DNA of 64,000 nucleotides from an uncultured Bacteroidales bacterium (lineage in GTDB: Bacteria; Bacteroidota; Bacteroidia; Bacteroidales; UBA11471), in NCBI GenBank assembly GCA_947625885.1, contig CANQQA010000007.1:1-64000 (forward strand). The letters are read 5' to 3'. The position numbers and the translations under genes were made by a program. Positions 48,495-59,741 of this stretch are shown piece by piece. The stretch's first letter is position 1. Each line of letters opens with the position of its first letter. The notes under the pieces are model-generated. The model was not told where the DNA came from and did no database searches. It was given only the letters and a program-made list of their open reading frames with translations.

Positions 48495-49415
48495 TTGAAT
48501 AAAACCATGCAATCGACTGTATATCATATACCTGCATTACTTGGCGCCTGCATCGAAAATTTAGCGATACGTCCCGACGGAACGTATGTCGATGCCACAT
48601 ACGGCGGTGGCGGGCATTCCCGGGCGATATTGGAACGGTTGGGAACGAAAGGCAGGCTTTTTTCTTTCGACCAAGATGAAGACGTGTGCTCCCATACTAT
48701 CGACGACCCGCGATTTACTTTCATTCACGGCAACTTTCGGTTTCTGAAAAATTTTATGCGTTACCACGAAGTCGAAGTCATAGACGGGCTGTTAGCCGAC
48801 TTGGGGGTTTCGTTTCACCATTTCGATACATCGGAACGGGGGTTTTCGTTCCGGCTTGACGGGCATCTCGATATGCGCATGAACCGGCGGGCACAGCTTT
48901 CCGCTGCCGATGTCATAGCCGATTACCCGCAAGAAAAGCTGTCCGATATTTTCTATCTGTACGGCGAGTTGCGCTCGGCTCGGAAAATCGCGGAGACCAT
49001 TGTCGCCGCACGGCGGAAAAACAGAATCGAAACGACCGGGCAATTGGTGGAAATCGTGTCGCCCTGCATCGACCGGAGGCAGGAGAAAAAAGAGCTAGCC
49101 TGCATATTTCAGGCGCTGCGCATCGAAGTAAACCGCGAAACGGAAGCGCTGCAAAAAATGCTTTCGTCGGCAGTAACGCTGCTGCGGCAAGGCGGACGCA
49201 TAGCCATACTCACCTACCATTCGCTCGAAGACCGTATCGTCAAAAACTTTTTCAAGACAGGAAATTTCGAAGGACGCGTCGAAAAAGATTTTTTCGGCAA
49301 GGAATCAGCACCGCTGCGTCCCCTAAACAACAAAGTAATCGTGCCCGATGAGGAAGAAATAATCCGGAATCCGCGTGCCCGCAGTGCAAAATTGCGCGTG
49401 GCAGAAAAATTGTAA
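48495..49415 (+). CDS. rsmH: 16S rRNA (cytosine(1402)-N(4))-methyltransferase
   Basis: YHIPALLGACIENLAIRPDGTYVDATYGGGGHSRAIL. Confidence 0.95.
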   Translation: MNKTMQSTVYHIPALLGACIENLAIRPDGTYVDATYGGGGHSRAILERLGTKGRLFSFDQDEDVCSHTIDDPRFTFIHGNFRFLKNFMRYHEVEVIDGLLADLGVSFHHFDTSERGFSFRLDGHLDMRMNRRAQLSAADVIADYPQEKLSDIFYLYGELRSARKIAETIVAARRKNRIETTGQLVEIVSPCIDRRQEKKELACIFQALRIEVNRETEALQKMLSSAVTLLRQGGRIAILTYHSLEDRIVKNFFKTGNFEGRVEKDFFGKESAPLRPLNNKVIVPDEEEIIRNPRARSAKLRVAEKL

Positions 49416-49426
49416 CCGAAAAAAAC

Positions 49427-49819
49427 ATGGAACCCGAAGACGAGAAAGAGATAAAAAACGACACCCCGCAAAACTCTAAAAACTTTTTTCAGAAATATTG
49501 GGATTTGCTTTTTGCCGACGGCGAATTGGTGTCGGTCGATTTTCTTTTGCGGCATTGGAAAACCTTTCTTTTCATCGTCATCATGCTGTTCCTCTATATC
49601 GGGAACCGATACAACTGCACTCGAAAAATGTTGGAAATAAAACGATTGCACGCCCAGATAGAAAATTTGCGAAACGAGTCGATAACGCTGTCGTCGGAAC
49701 TCACCGGCATCGGACAGCCCTCCCAGATACAGCAGATGCTCGAAAGCAAGGGCATAGAAATAGCCCCTGCCGTAACACCGTCGTACAAACTAATCCGTAA
49801 AAAATATGGCGACAAATAA
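49427..49819 (+). CDS. FtsL-like cell division protein
   Basis: Bitopic protein between rsmH and the division PBP; single TM FLFIVIMLFLYIGNRYN plus coiled coil. Confidence 0.8.
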   Translation: MEPEDEKEIKNDTPQNSKNFFQKYWDLLFADGELVSVDFLLRHWKTFLFIVIMLFLYIGNRYNCTRKMLEIKRLHAQIENLRNESITLSSELTGIGQPSQIQQMLESKGIEIAPAVTPSYKLIRKKYGDK

Positions 49820-51947
49820 GAGCAGCATCTATTCCCGATACTCGATAATCGTTGCATTCATAGCGCTTGTCTGCATCGCCATACTTTTCAGCATGGGGCG
49901 GACGATATTCGCCGAAGGAGAGGCTTGGCGACACAAAGCCGACTCGATAGGATTCCGCACGGAAACAGTGCCCGCCAAAAGAGGTGACATTCTGGCAACG
50001 GACGGACGGCTGTTGGCAACGACCGTTCCTATCTATACGATGTACATGGACATGGCGGTGACAGAAGCCCATAAAGATACGTTCAACCGCTATCTCGACC
50101 CGCTGTGCAAAGCTCTGGCACAAATGCCGGGCGAACATAATGCCGACGGTTATCGCCGCCTGCTCACAGCGGGATTTCATGCAAAAAACAAACGGTACTA
50201 CCGGATTTCGACGCGGACGCTCTCTTATATGGAGAAACAACAGATTCTCTCCTATCCGTTTTTCAACAAAAAAAATTCCAACCAAACCGGCATCATATTC
50301 GAGGAACAGTCGCGACGGAAAAGACCTTTCGGACTGGAAGCGGTAGCTACCATCGGCAATGCACGGGCAGCCGGAACAAGCGGCATAGAACTCGCTTGCG
50401 ACTCGCTGCTGCGGGGGGTGCCCGGCTTACAGGAGAAACAGCGCAACCGCATACCGTCGCAATACATCAATAAAATTCTCCGCGCGCCCATTGCCGGAAA
50501 AGACATCGTTACCACCATCGACGCCGACATACAGGACATGGCGGAGTCGGCTCTGATGAACAAACTGATACAGACCAATGCCGACTACGGCACGGCGGTC
50601 GTCATGGAAGTCGAAACGGGTGCCATACGGGCAATTGCCAACCTCGACAAACAGCGGGACGGCAGCTATGAGGAAATGGACAATCACGCCATAAGCGACT
50701 TCGTAGAGCCCGGCTCCACGTTCAAAACCGCCGCCATGATGGTGGCACTGGACGCCGGCGTGGTGCGTCCCGACGATAAGTTCGACACGGGAAACGGACT
50801 TTTCCACTATGCCGGCAGAGATATGAAAGACCATAACTATTCGCACGGCGGCTACCACGAAATCACGGCGGCACAGGCAATATGGTATTCATCGAATATC
50901 GGTGTGTCGAAAGTCGTCCTTCGCGGATTCGAGCGCGAACCGAAAAAATTCGTGGACGGTCTGTATGCCATCGGACTGAACAAAGCCATCGACCTGCATC
51001 TGCCCGACGCCAGTGCTCCGCGCATCAAATACCCGACCCTGTCCGACGGAAAGCCCAATCCCGAATGGTGGAAAACCTCTCTCCCATGGATGAGCTTTGG
51101 ATACGAAGTGTCGATACCGCCCATTTACACCCTGATGTTTTACAATGCCATCGCCAACGACGGCAAAATGATAACACCCTACGTCATCGCCGGCGTAAGT
51201 GAAGACGGAGAAATGGTGCAGAAATTCAAATCCGAAGTCGTCAATAGCCGGATATGCAAATCGCAAACATTGAAAGAGATACGGCAGATGTTGAAAGATG
51301 TCGTGCTCTACGGCACGGCTCGCGGGAAAAATGCCGTCGGCTCCGACTATGTGCAAATCGCCGGCAAGACCGGAACGGCACAGATACACCAAAGCGATGC
51401 AGGCTACAAGGGAAACGGCGTACGGCACCGCGTATCGTTCTGCGGCTACTTCCCTGCCGACAATCCCAAATATTCCTGCATCGTGGTGATTTCCAATCCG
51501 AGAATCGGCTACCCTTCGGGAGGTACCATGTCGGGAGCCGTACTGCGCGAAATAGCCGAACAGCTCTATGCGCGCGGTTTCCTTTCGACTGATGAAACAC
51601 TGCCAACTGATACGCTCTTGCCGCAAATGCCTTACATAAAAAACGGCAATTTAGCCGCGACTTCGCGCGTCTGCCGCACGCTCTCTTTGCCCTGCACGCC
51701 GCCCGAAACCGGCGCGGAATGGGTGCGGACAACGACAAAAGACAACTCAATTGCCTTGAACAAAATACCGGTCATCGACAACCTCGTACCGTCGGTGATA
51801 GGTATGGGAGCAAGCGATGCTCTTTATCTGTTGGAAGAAGCCGGCTTGTACGTGGAAATAGAGGGCAGCGGCAAAGTAACCAAACAATCCATTCCCGCCG
51901 GAAGACGGGCGCATAAAGGGGATTATATACGAATCGTATTGAGGTAA
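49806..51947 (+). CDS. ftsI: division penicillin-binding protein (FtsI/SpoVD-like) with C-terminal PASTA domain
   Basis: Transpeptidase Sxx[68 protein letters not shown]. Confidence 0.93.
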   Translation: MATNKSSIYSRYSIIVAFIALVCIAILFSMGRTIFAEGEAWRHKADSIGFRTETVPAKRGDILATDGRLLATTVPIYTMYMDMAVTEAHKDTFNRYLDPLCKALAQMPGEHNADGYRRLLTAGFHAKNKRYYRISTRTLSYMEKQQILSYPFFNKKNSNQTGIIFEEQSRRKRPFGLEAVATIGNARAAGTSGIELACDSLLRGVPGLQEKQRNRIPSQYINKILRAPIAGKDIVTTIDADIQDMAESALMNKLIQTNADYGTAVVMEVETGAIRAIANLDKQRDGSYEEMDNHAISDFVEPGSTFKTAAMMVALDAGVVRPDDKFDTGNGLFHYAGRDMKDHNYSHGGYHEITAAQAIWYSSNIGVSKVVLRGFEREPKKFVDGLYAIGLNKAIDLHLPDASAPRIKYPTLSDGKPNPEWWKTSLPWMSFGYEVSIPPIYTLMFYNAIANDGKMITPYVIAGVSEDGEMVQKFKSEVVNSRICKSQTLKEIRQMLKDVVLYGTARGKNAVGSDYVQIAGKTGTAQIHQSDAGYKGNGVRHRVSFCGYFPADNPKYSCIVVISNPRIGYPSGGTMSGAVLREIAEQLYARGFLSTDETLPTDTLLPQMPYIKNGNLAATSRVCRTLSLPCTPPETGAEWVRTTTKDNSIALNKIPVIDNLVPSVIGMGASDALYLLEEAGLYVEIEGSGKVTKQSIPAGRRAHKGDYIRIVLR

Positions 51948-51952
51948 AACTA

Positions 51953-53410
51953 TTGTATATGCAACTGAAAAATCTTCTTCAAGCTCTGAAAACGACCGCA
52001 GTCATCGGAAACGACAACATCGACATTACCGCCGTCGAAGCCGACTCCCGCCGTGTGGCAAAAGGCTCATTGTTCGTTGCCGTGCGCGGTACGGCAGTCG
52101 ACGGGCATACCTTTATCGACAAAGCCGTAGCGCAGGGGGCTGCGGCAATCGTTTGCGAAGAACTGCCGGAAAACATTTCTCCGAATGTAACTTATATAAC
52201 AACACACGATACACGGGAAAGTCTGGGACTTTTGGCGTCGGCATGGTACGGCAACCCGTCGCAGGAGCTGACGCTCGTAGGCGTTACGGGAACGAACGGA
52301 AAAACCACGACCGCCACGCTGCTGTACGAAATGTTCCGCCTTTTCGGCGAAAAAGCAGGACTGCTCTCGACCGTATGCAATTACATCGACGACAAAGCCG
52401 TGCCCACCGACCACACGACACCCGACCCGCTGACACTTCACCGGCTGCTGCGGGAAATGGTCGATGCCGGCTGCCGCTACGCTTTCATGGAGGTGAGTTC
52501 GCACTCGGTCGATCAGAAGCGCATCGCCGGCTTGGATTTCGACGGCGCCATCTTCACTAACCTGACGCGCGACCATCTCGACTACCATAAAACCGTACAG
52601 GCTTACCTCAAAGCAAAAAAACAATTTTTCGACAACCTGCCGGAAACGGCTTTCGCCCTGACGAACGACGACGACAAAAACGGAGCCGTCATGCTGCAAA
52701 ACACGCGGGCTTCGCGCCACAGCTACGCTCTCAACAGCCTCGCCGATTTCAAGGGACGCATCATCGAAAGCCGCCTCGACGGCACGACTCTCGAAATAAA
52801 CGGACGGGAAGTAGAAGTGCAATTCGTCGGCAAATTCAATGCCTACAACCTGTTAGCAGTTTACGGAGCAGCCTGCCTGTTGGGCGAGAATCCTGAAAAA
52901 GTGCTGGTGAATCTGAGTTTGTTGGTACCCGTCTCGGGACGGTTCCAAACGCTGCACGCCCCGCAAAAATACACAGTCATAGTCGATTACGCACACACAC
53001 CCGATGCGCTTACCAACGTGCTGACCTCGATAAGAGGCGTCGTCGGTCGTTCGGGGCAGGTGATAACAGTGGTCGGCGCGGGCGGCAACCGCGACAAGGG
53101 GAAACGCCCGCTGATGGCGCAAGAGGCGGTGAAATGGAGCGACCGCGTGATACTCACATCGGACAATCCGCGCTTCGAGAAGCCGCAGGACATTCTCGAC
53201 GACATGCTCGCCGGTCTCGATGCGGCACAACGCCGCAAAACCCTGACTATCGTCGATAGAAGGGAAGCCATACGCACCGCCACGCAATTCGCGCAGGCGG
53301 GCGACGTGGTGCTCATTGCCGGAAAAGGACACGAAGATTATCAGGAAATCGAAGGTGTAAAACATCATTTCAACGACAAAGAAGAAGTAGAGCGTATATT
53401 CAACGAATAA
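51953..53410 (+). CDS. murE: UDP-N-acetylmuramoyl-L-alanyl-D-glutamate--2,6-diaminopimelate ligase
   Basis: [32 protein letters not shown] ... [10 protein letters not shown] (DNPR). Confidence 0.95.
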   Translation: MYMQLKNLLQALKTTAVIGNDNIDITAVEADSRRVAKGSLFVAVRGTAVDGHTFIDKAVAQGAAAIVCEELPENISPNVTYITTHDTRESLGLLASAWYGNPSQELTLVGVTGTNGKTTTATLLYEMFRLFGEKAGLLSTVCNYIDDKAVPTDHTTPDPLTLHRLLREMVDAGCRYAFMEVSSHSVDQKRIAGLDFDGAIFTNLTRDHLDYHKTVQAYLKAKKQFFDNLPETAFALTNDDDKNGAVMLQNTRASRHSYALNSLADFKGRIIESRLDGTTLEINGREVEVQFVGKFNAYNLLAVYGAACLLGENPEKVLVNLSLLVPVSGRFQTLHAPQKYTVIVDYAHTPDALTNVLTSIRGVVGRSGQVITVVGAGGNRDKGKRPLMAQEAVKWSDRVILTSDNPRFEKPQDILDDMLAGLDAAQRRKTLTIVDRREAIRTATQFAQAGDVVLIAGKGHEDYQEIEGVKHHFNDKEEVERIFNE

Positions 53411-53416
53411 ATAATC

Positions 53417-54670
53417 ATGCTGTATCCCTTATTTCAATATCTCGACAATCTGGATATTCCCGGAATGGGAGTATTCCGGTACATTTCGTTCCGGTCTGGA
53501 ATGGCGCTTATCCTGTCGCTGTTCATCGCAACGATTATCGGCAAGCGCCTCATCGCCCGCCTGCAAAAAATGCAGATAGGCGAAACCGTGCGCAATCTCG
53601 GCATAGAAGGGCAACTGAGCAAAAAAGGCACCCCGACGATGGGAGGCATCATCATCATCATATCCATTCTGGTGCCCTGCCTGCTGGTGGGACGCCTCGA
53701 CAATATCTACATGATATTGATGCTGGTATCGACCATCTGGCTGGGAACAATCGGTTTTATCGACGACTACAAAAAACTGAAATTCCATAACAAGGACGGA
53801 CTTTCGGGAAAATACAAAATCATCGGACAAGTAGGTTTGGGGCTGATAGTAGGGCTTACGCTCTACATGAGTCCGAATGTGGTGATTCGCGAAAACGTTA
53901 CGGTACAGCACGACAACACGGCGGAAATACTCTATTCGCCGGAAAACATCAAATCCACCCAGACGACGATTCCGTTTATGAAAAACAACAATTTCGACTA
54001 CGCCGAACTCGTGCCTTTTCTCGGTGAACACGCCCAGACGGCGGGGTGGATTATCTTTATCTTCGTAACGATTCTCGTGGTAACGGCTGTCTCCAACGGA
54101 GCCAACCTCACCGACGGACTCGACGGACTGGCAACAGGCAGCTCGGCAATCATCGGCATCGCACTGGCGATTCTGGCGTATCTGTCGGGACACATCGCGT
54201 ATGCCTCCTATCTGAATATCATGTACATTCCGGGCACGGAAGAGCTGGTGGTATTCTCCTGCGCATTCATCGGTGCGATCATCGGATTCCTCTGGTACAA
54301 CGCCTTTCCCGCGCAAGTGTTCATGGGCGACACCGGCAGTCTGACGCTCGGCGGCATCATTGCCGTATTCGCCATGATTATCCACAAAGAGCTGCTGCTG
54401 CCGCTGTTGTGCGGAATCTTTTTGGTAGAGAGCCTTTCGGTAATCCTGCAAACCGGTTATTTCAAATATACGAAACACCGCTACGGGGCAGGACGGCGCA
54501 TCTTCAAAATGACGCCGCTGCACCACCACTTCCAAAAAGCCGCCGGCGACGTGGAAGCGCTGATAAAAAAACCGCTGACGGCGATTCCCGAATCGAAAAT
54601 CGTTATCCGCTTTTGGATTGTGGGAGTCATTCTGGCAGTATTGACATTGGTTACATTGAAAATGCGATAA
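53417..54670 (+). CDS. mraY: phospho-N-acetylmuramoyl-pentapeptide-transferase
   Basis: KKGTPTMGGIIIIISILVP ... GFIDDYKKL ... NLTDGLDGLATGS. Confidence 0.96.
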   Translation: MLYPLFQYLDNLDIPGMGVFRYISFRSGMALILSLFIATIIGKRLIARLQKMQIGETVRNLGIEGQLSKKGTPTMGGIIIIISILVPCLLVGRLDNIYMILMLVSTIWLGTIGFIDDYKKLKFHNKDGLSGKYKIIGQVGLGLIVGLTLYMSPNVVIRENVTVQHDNTAEILYSPENIKSTQTTIPFMKNNNFDYAELVPFLGEHAQTAGWIIFIFVTILVVTAVSNGANLTDGLDGLATGSSAIIGIALAILAYLSGHIAYASYLNIMYIPGTEELVVFSCAFIGAIIGFLWYNAFPAQVFMGDTGSLTLGGIIAVFAMIIHKELLLPLLCGIFLVESLSVILQTGYFKYTKHRYGAGRRIFKMTPLHHHFQKAAGDVEALIKKPLTAIPESKIVIRFWIVGVILAVLTLVTLKMR

Positions 54671-56014
54671 ATGGAAAAGAAAAAACGTATCGTAGTGCTC
54701 GGTGCCGGCGAAAGCGGTGCAGGAGCTGCCGTTTTGGCAAAGGTCAAAGGATTCGACGTATTCGTTTCGGATATGTCGTCGATAAAAGAACAGTATAAAA
54801 AACAGCTCGACGACTACCATATCGAATGGGAAGAGGGCAGACACACCGAAGAAAAAATCCTGAATGCCGACGAAGTGGTAAAAAGTCCGGGCATACCGGA
54901 GACTGCCCCGATGATACAGGCATTGGAAGGGAAAAACATTCCCATTGTCTCGGAAATAGAATTTGCCGGACGCTACACCCATGCCCGCATGATATGTATC
55001 ACCGGCAGTAACGGTAAAACGACAACAACTCTGCTCACTTATCACATATTGAAAAAAGCGGGATTGAACGTAGGACTTGCCGGCAACGTGGGAAAAAGCC
55101 TCGCTTTCCAAGTCGCCACCGAAGAACACGACTACTATGTCATCGAATTGAGCAGTTTCCAACTCGACAATATGTACCGCTTCAAAGCCGATATTGCCGT
55201 GCTGCTCAACATCACCCCCGACCACCTCGACCGCTACGGGTACGAAATGCAAAACTATGTCGATGCCAAATTCCGCATCACACAGAACCAAACCGAAAAA
55301 GATGCGTTTGTCTTTTGGAACGATGACCCCATTATCACGCGAGAGTTGTCGAAACATTATTTGAAAGCGCGTCTCTATCCGTTTGCCGAGACAAAAGAAT
55401 GCGGGGTGAAAGCCTACACCGAAAACGAACATCTCTATATCGAAACGCCCGACGACATATTCGATATGGACGAAGAGCAGCTTTCGCTGCCCGGACGGCA
55501 CAACCTGTACAACTCCATGGCAGCCGGCATCTCCGCCCGCATTCTCGAAATACGCAAAGATACGTTGCGGGAGGCGCTTTCCGATTTCGCCGGCGTAGAG
55601 CATCGGTTGGAGAAAGTAGCTTGCGTGCGGGGCGTCGCATTCGTAAACGACTCCAAGGCGACCAATGTCAATTCGTGCTGGTACGCCATGGAAAGCATGA
55701 CCACGCCTGTCGTGCTGATTCTCGGCGGAAAAGACAAAGGCAACGACTACACCGAAATAGAACAGGTGGTGCGAAAAAAAGCGAAAGCCATCATCTGTCT
55801 GGGAGTAGATAACAGCAAACTGCACCGCTTCTTCGACGACAAAGTACCTTACATCTGCGACGCCGCGTCGATGCGCGAGGCGGTCGATAAAGCCTTTGCT
55901 GCGGCAGTTCCGGGCGACACGGTGCTGCTCTCGCCCTGCTGCGCAAGTTTCGACCTTTTCAAAAGCTACGAAGACCGCGGCACCCAATTCAAAGAGTGTG
56001 TACGTAATTTGTAA
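54671..56014 (+). CDS. murD: UDP-N-acetylmuramoyl-L-alanine--D-glutamate ligase
   Basis: KKRIVVLGAGESGAGAAVLAKVKGFDVFVSD ... ITGSNGKTTTTLLTYHIL. Confidence 0.95.
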   Translation: MEKKKRIVVLGAGESGAGAAVLAKVKGFDVFVSDMSSIKEQYKKQLDDYHIEWEEGRHTEEKILNADEVVKSPGIPETAPMIQALEGKNIPIVSEIEFAGRYTHARMICITGSNGKTTTTLLTYHILKKAGLNVGLAGNVGKSLAFQVATEEHDYYVIELSSFQLDNMYRFKADIAVLLNITPDHLDRYGYEMQNYVDAKFRITQNQTEKDAFVFWNDDPIITRELSKHYLKARLYPFAETKECGVKAYTENEHLYIETPDDIFDMDEEQLSLPGRHNLYNSMAAGISARILEIRKDTLREALSDFAGVEHRLEKVACVRGVAFVNDSKATNVNSCWYAMESMTTPVVLILGGKDKGNDYTEIEQVVRKKAKAIICLGVDNSKLHRFFDDKVPYICDAASMREAVDKAFAAAVPGDTVLLSPCCASFDLFKSYEDRGTQFKECVRNL

Positions 56015-56024
56015 TCGAAATCCG

Positions 56025-57281
56025 ATGAGCAAAGAAAATTCCATATTCAAGGGCGACCGGTATCTGTGGGGTATATACTTCATGCTGTGCGTTATATCCA
56101 TCATCGAAATATACAGTTCGTCGAGCTACCTGACGCGCTACGGCGGAAATTTTCTGAGACCGGCAATGCGCCAAATCGGACTTGTCATCTTCGGTACGAC
56201 ACTGGTGGTGTGTATGCACAACATACATTATAAATGGAGCAAACTGCTCATGCTGGGACTCACGCCGCTTACGCTGCTGCTGCTTATCTGGGCATTGTTT
56301 CTCGGTCGGTGGCTGGACTTCGGCTTTTCGGTACAGCCGTCGGAATTGGCGAAACTATCGGTGATTCTCTTGCTCGCATTCATTTTGGCAAAATACCAAG
56401 ACCCCGAACGAAAAGGCGCGGGAACAAAAGCCTTCAAATACAGTCTCATCGTTACCGGAATTGCCTGTCTGCTGATAGTCAAAGACAACCTCTCCACCGC
56501 CTTGTTGGTCGGTGTCGTGAGCTTCTGCATGATGATAATAGCAAAAGTGGAGTGGAAAAAACTGCTCTTGCTGGCAGCCGTCGTCATGGCAGCCGTCGTC
56601 GTCCTGCTGTCGGTGTCGGTAATGGTTTACAAATACGAAGAAGCTGTGAAAAAAACATTTCCGGTATTGGGTAAAACCCGTATGGCGACATGGGGCGGAC
56701 GCTGTGCCCGATTCTTCGAAAGCAACGATAAAAAAGCGTACGAAGAAGCGATTGTCGATGACAATTACCAAGAGCAGCACGCCTATATGGCAGTGGCAAA
56801 CAGCAAAGGCGTCGGGGTGTGGCCCGGCAACAGCCGTGCCCGGGATTTCCTGCCCGAAGCCTATTCCGATTTCATCTACGCCATCATCATCGAAGAAACG
56901 GGCATTCTCGGCGGAATTTTCGTCATGGCGCTTTACATCTCGCTACTGCTGCGCGCCGGCTCCATTGCCCGACAATGCGACAAAGCCTATCCGGCATTCC
57001 TGATAACCGGACTGGCTACCATGATTGCCTTTCAGGCATTGATAAACATGGGCGTGTCGGTAGGACTTTTCCCCGTCACGGGACAGCCTCTGCCGCTGGT
57101 CAGTCGGGGCGGTTCATCGTTTATGGTAATAAGCGCTTACTTCGGAATCATGTTGAGTATAAGCCGGTTTGCCAAACAGACAGGCATAGAAGATGCCGAT
57201 ACTTCGACAGAAGACGACAACGATATATCAGCCCCCAACCCCGTACAAAAAATAAATGAATATGATGAAAGTACTGATTAG
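56025..57281 (+). CDS. ftsW: lipid II polymerase/division protein FtsW
   Basis: SEDS family; ATWGGRCARFFES; GNSRARDFLPEAYSDFIYAIIIEETG; LVSRGGSSF. Confidence 0.93.
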   Translation: MSKENSIFKGDRYLWGIYFMLCVISIIEIYSSSSYLTRYGGNFLRPAMRQIGLVIFGTTLVVCMHNIHYKWSKLLMLGLTPLTLLLLIWALFLGRWLDFGFSVQPSELAKLSVILLLAFILAKYQDPERKGAGTKAFKYSLIVTGIACLLIVKDNLSTALLVGVVSFCMMIIAKVEWKKLLLLAAVVMAAVVVLLSVSVMVYKYEEAVKKTFPVLGKTRMATWGGRCARFFESNDKKAYEEAIVDDNYQEQHAYMAVANSKGVGVWPGNSRARDFLPEAYSDFIYAIIIEETGILGGIFVMALYISLLLRAGSIARQCDKAYPAFLITGLATMIAFQALINMGVSVGLFPVTGQPLPLVSRGGSSFMVISAYFGIMLSISRFAKQTGIEDADTSTEDDNDISAPNPVQKINEYDESTD

Positions 57282-58368
57282 CGGAGGCGGTACGGGCGGA
57301 CACATATTTCCCGCCATATCCATTGCCAACGCCGTGAAAGAAAAATGTCCCGATGCCGAAATTCTTTTTGTCGGCGCAGAAAACCGTATGGAAATGGAAA
57401 AAGTACCGGCTGCCGGATATAAAATCGAAGGGTTGCCGGTAAGCGGTTTTTCCCGCCGGCAGATATGGAAAAACGTGCGGGTACTTTACCGTCTGTTCAA
57501 AAGCATTCGCATGGCACGGAGAATCATCGACCGCTTTCAGCCCGATATTGCCGTAGGCGTAGGAGGCTACGCCAGCGGTCCCACCCTGTGGGCTGCGGCA
57601 AAAAAAGGTGTGCCGACACTTATACAGGAACAAAACTCGTATGCCGGCGTAACCAATAAACTGCTGGCATCGAAAGCGGAGAAAATATGCGTCGCCTACG
57701 AAAACATGGAGCGCTTTTTCCCGAAAGAAAAAATCGTACTTACGGGCAATCCGGTACGGCAGGACTTGTTGGAAAGCAGTACCACGCGCGAGGAGGCGAT
57801 ACGTTTTTTCGACCTCGACCCGCAGAAGAAAACGATTCTCATCATAGGCGGCAGCTTGGGTGCACGCACACTGAATCAAAGTGTTATCGACTATCTCTCC
57901 CACATACCGGAAGATGTGCAAATCATCTGGCAAAGCGGCAAATATTACGATGAAACCGCCCGTGCAGCGCTGAAAGGGAAAAAACGTTTCCACATCATAC
58001 AGATGCCGTTCATCGCCCGCATGGACATGGCATACCGTGCTGCCGACTTGGTGATTTCACGGGCTGGCGCCGGAACCATTTCCGAACTGTGCCTGCTGGG
58101 CAAAGCGGCGATACTCGTGCCTTCGCCTAACGTTGCCGAAGACCATCAGACAAAAAACGCAAAAGCCCTTTCGAGCCGAGGCGCCGCCCTGTTCATTTCC
58201 GACAGCGACGCTGTCGATTTGCTTATGAACAAAGCCATCAACACGGTACGGCAAGACGCCTTGCTGGCGAATATGCGGAAACAAATCTCCCTGTTGGCGC
58301 AACGCGATTCGGCAGCCCGCATCGCCGACATCGTGCTCCATATCATCACCGAAAAACAATCGAAATGA
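57256..58368 (+). CDS. murG: undecaprenyldiphospho-muramoylpentapeptide beta-N-acetylglucosaminyltransferase
   Basis: VLISGGGTGGHIFPAISIANAVKEK ... ISRAGAGTISELCLLGKAAILVPSPN. Confidence 0.95.
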   Translation: MNMMKVLISGGGTGGHIFPAISIANAVKEKCPDAEILFVGAENRMEMEKVPAAGYKIEGLPVSGFSRRQIWKNVRVLYRLFKSIRMARRIIDRFQPDIAVGVGGYASGPTLWAAAKKGVPTLIQEQNSYAGVTNKLLASKAEKICVAYENMERFFPKEKIVLTGNPVRQDLLESSTTREEAIRFFDLDPQKKTILIIGGSLGARTLNQSVIDYLSHIPEDVQIIWQSGKYYDETARAALKGKKRFHIIQMPFIARMDMAYRAADLVISRAGAGTISELCLLGKAAILVPSPNVAEDHQTKNAKALSSRGAALFISDSDAVDLLMNKAINTVRQDALLANMRKQISLLAQRDSAARIADIVLHIITEKQSK

Positions 58369-59741
58369 AACCCATAACCGAATACAACGCCATCTATTTC
58401 GTCGGTGCCGGCGGCATCGGCATGAGTGCGCTTGTCCGTTATTTTTTAGCCAAAGGCTATTCCGTCGGAGGCTACGACAAAACCGCTTCGGCATTGACCG
58501 ACGCCCTTTCCCGTGAAGGCGCGCAGCTGTTTTACGACGAAAATCCCGAATTGATACCGACCGCCTTCCGCGACGCCGAAAAAACGCTGGTGGTTTATAC
58601 GCCTGCCGTTCCGCAGACGCATCGGGGTCTTGTCTATTTCCGCACACACAGTTTCGACATAGCCAAACGGGCGGAGGTGCTCGGTCTGATAACCCGCGCC
58701 GGTCGCGGACTGTGTTTCGCCGGCACGCACGGAAAGACGACGACATCGAGCATGGCGGCGCACATACTGGCGCAATCGTCGATAGGGTGCAGCGCATTTC
58801 TCGGCGGCATACTGAAAAACTACGACAGCAACCTGATACTCTCCGACAAAAGCGATTTGGTGGTTATCGAAGCCGATGAATACGACCGTTCGTTCCACCA
58901 GCTGCGTCCCTATATGGCTGTCATCACCGCCGTAGATGCCGACCACCTCGACATCTACGGAACACACGAAGCCTACCTCGAAAGTTTCCGCCACTTCACC
59001 TCTCTGATTCGTCCCGACGGCGTGCTGTTGATGAAAAAGGGTCTGCCTCTGCAACCCGACTTGGCGGAAGGTGTACGGCTGTACAGCTATTCGCTCGACG
59101 AAGGCGGCGACTTTCATGCCGACCATATCCGGACGGGCGACGGTCGCATCTGTTTCGACTTCGTAACTCCGAACGGGGTCATTCCCGATATAGAACTCGG
59201 CGTGCCGGTGCGCATCAACATCGAAAACGGCGTGGCGGCTATGGCTATCGCCCTGCTCAACGGCGCACAGCCCGATGAAATACGGCGCGCCATGAAGAGT
59301 TTTGCGGGCGCACAACGACGCTTCGACTACTGGTTGCGCGGCGAAAAAATACTCATCGACGACTATGCCCACCACCCCGACGAGATAAAGGCGAGCCTGT
59401 CGTCGGTACGGGCGTTGTATCCCGACAAAAAAATATCGGTGATATTCCAGCCGCACCTCTACTCCCGCACCCGCGATTTCTGCGACGAATTTGCCGCCGC
59501 CCTTTCGCTGGCTGACGAATTGATACTGCTCGACATATATCCGGCACGGGAACTTCCCATACCCGGCGTAACCTCGCAAATCATCTTCGACAAAGTAAAA
59601 TGCAAAAAGAAAGAACTTTGCCCGAAAGAAAAATTGCTGGAACGAATAAAAGAGCGTACCTTTGAAGTCTTGATAACGTTAGGAGCAGGCGATGTAAATC
59701 TGCTGCTGCCGGAGATACGCGACATCATAACCCGTTCATGA
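58365..59741 (+). CDS. murC: UDP-N-acetylmuramate--L-alanine ligase
   Basis: IYFVGAGGIGMSALVRYFLAKGYSVGGYDKT ... GTHGKTTTSSMAAHIL. Confidence 0.95.
   Translation: MKPITEYNAIYFVGAGGIGMSALVRYFLAKGYSVGGYDKTASALTDALSREGAQLFYDENPELIPTAFRDAEKTLVVYTPAVPQTHRGLVYFRTHSFDIAKRAEVLGLITRAGRGLCFAGTHGKTTTSSMAAHILAQSSIGCSAFLGGILKNYDSNLILSDKSDLVVIEADEYDRSFHQLRPYMAVITAVDADHLDIYGTHEAYLESFRHFTSLIRPDGVLLMKKGLPLQPDLAEGVRLYSYSLDEGGDFHADHIRTGDGRICFDFVTPNGVIPDIELGVPVRINIENGVAAMAIALLNGAQPDEIRRAMKSFAGAQRRFDYWLRGEKILIDDYAHHPDEIKASLSSVRALYPDKKISVIFQPHLYSRTRDFCDEFAAALSLADELILLDIYPARELPIPGVTSQIIFDKVKCKKKELCPKEKLLERIKERTFEVLITLGAGDVNLLLPEIRDIITRS

Noticed and set aside
53429-56104. 891-codon open frame on the minus strand across mraY and murD
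   Set aside because: Antisense to two unmistakable core genes. Long antisense frames recur opposite most CDSs here (e.g. 4277-5779, 6345-8066, 19467-21212, 32742-34298), as expected when sense codons TTA/CTA/TCA are rare. The translation shows no protein-family signal.
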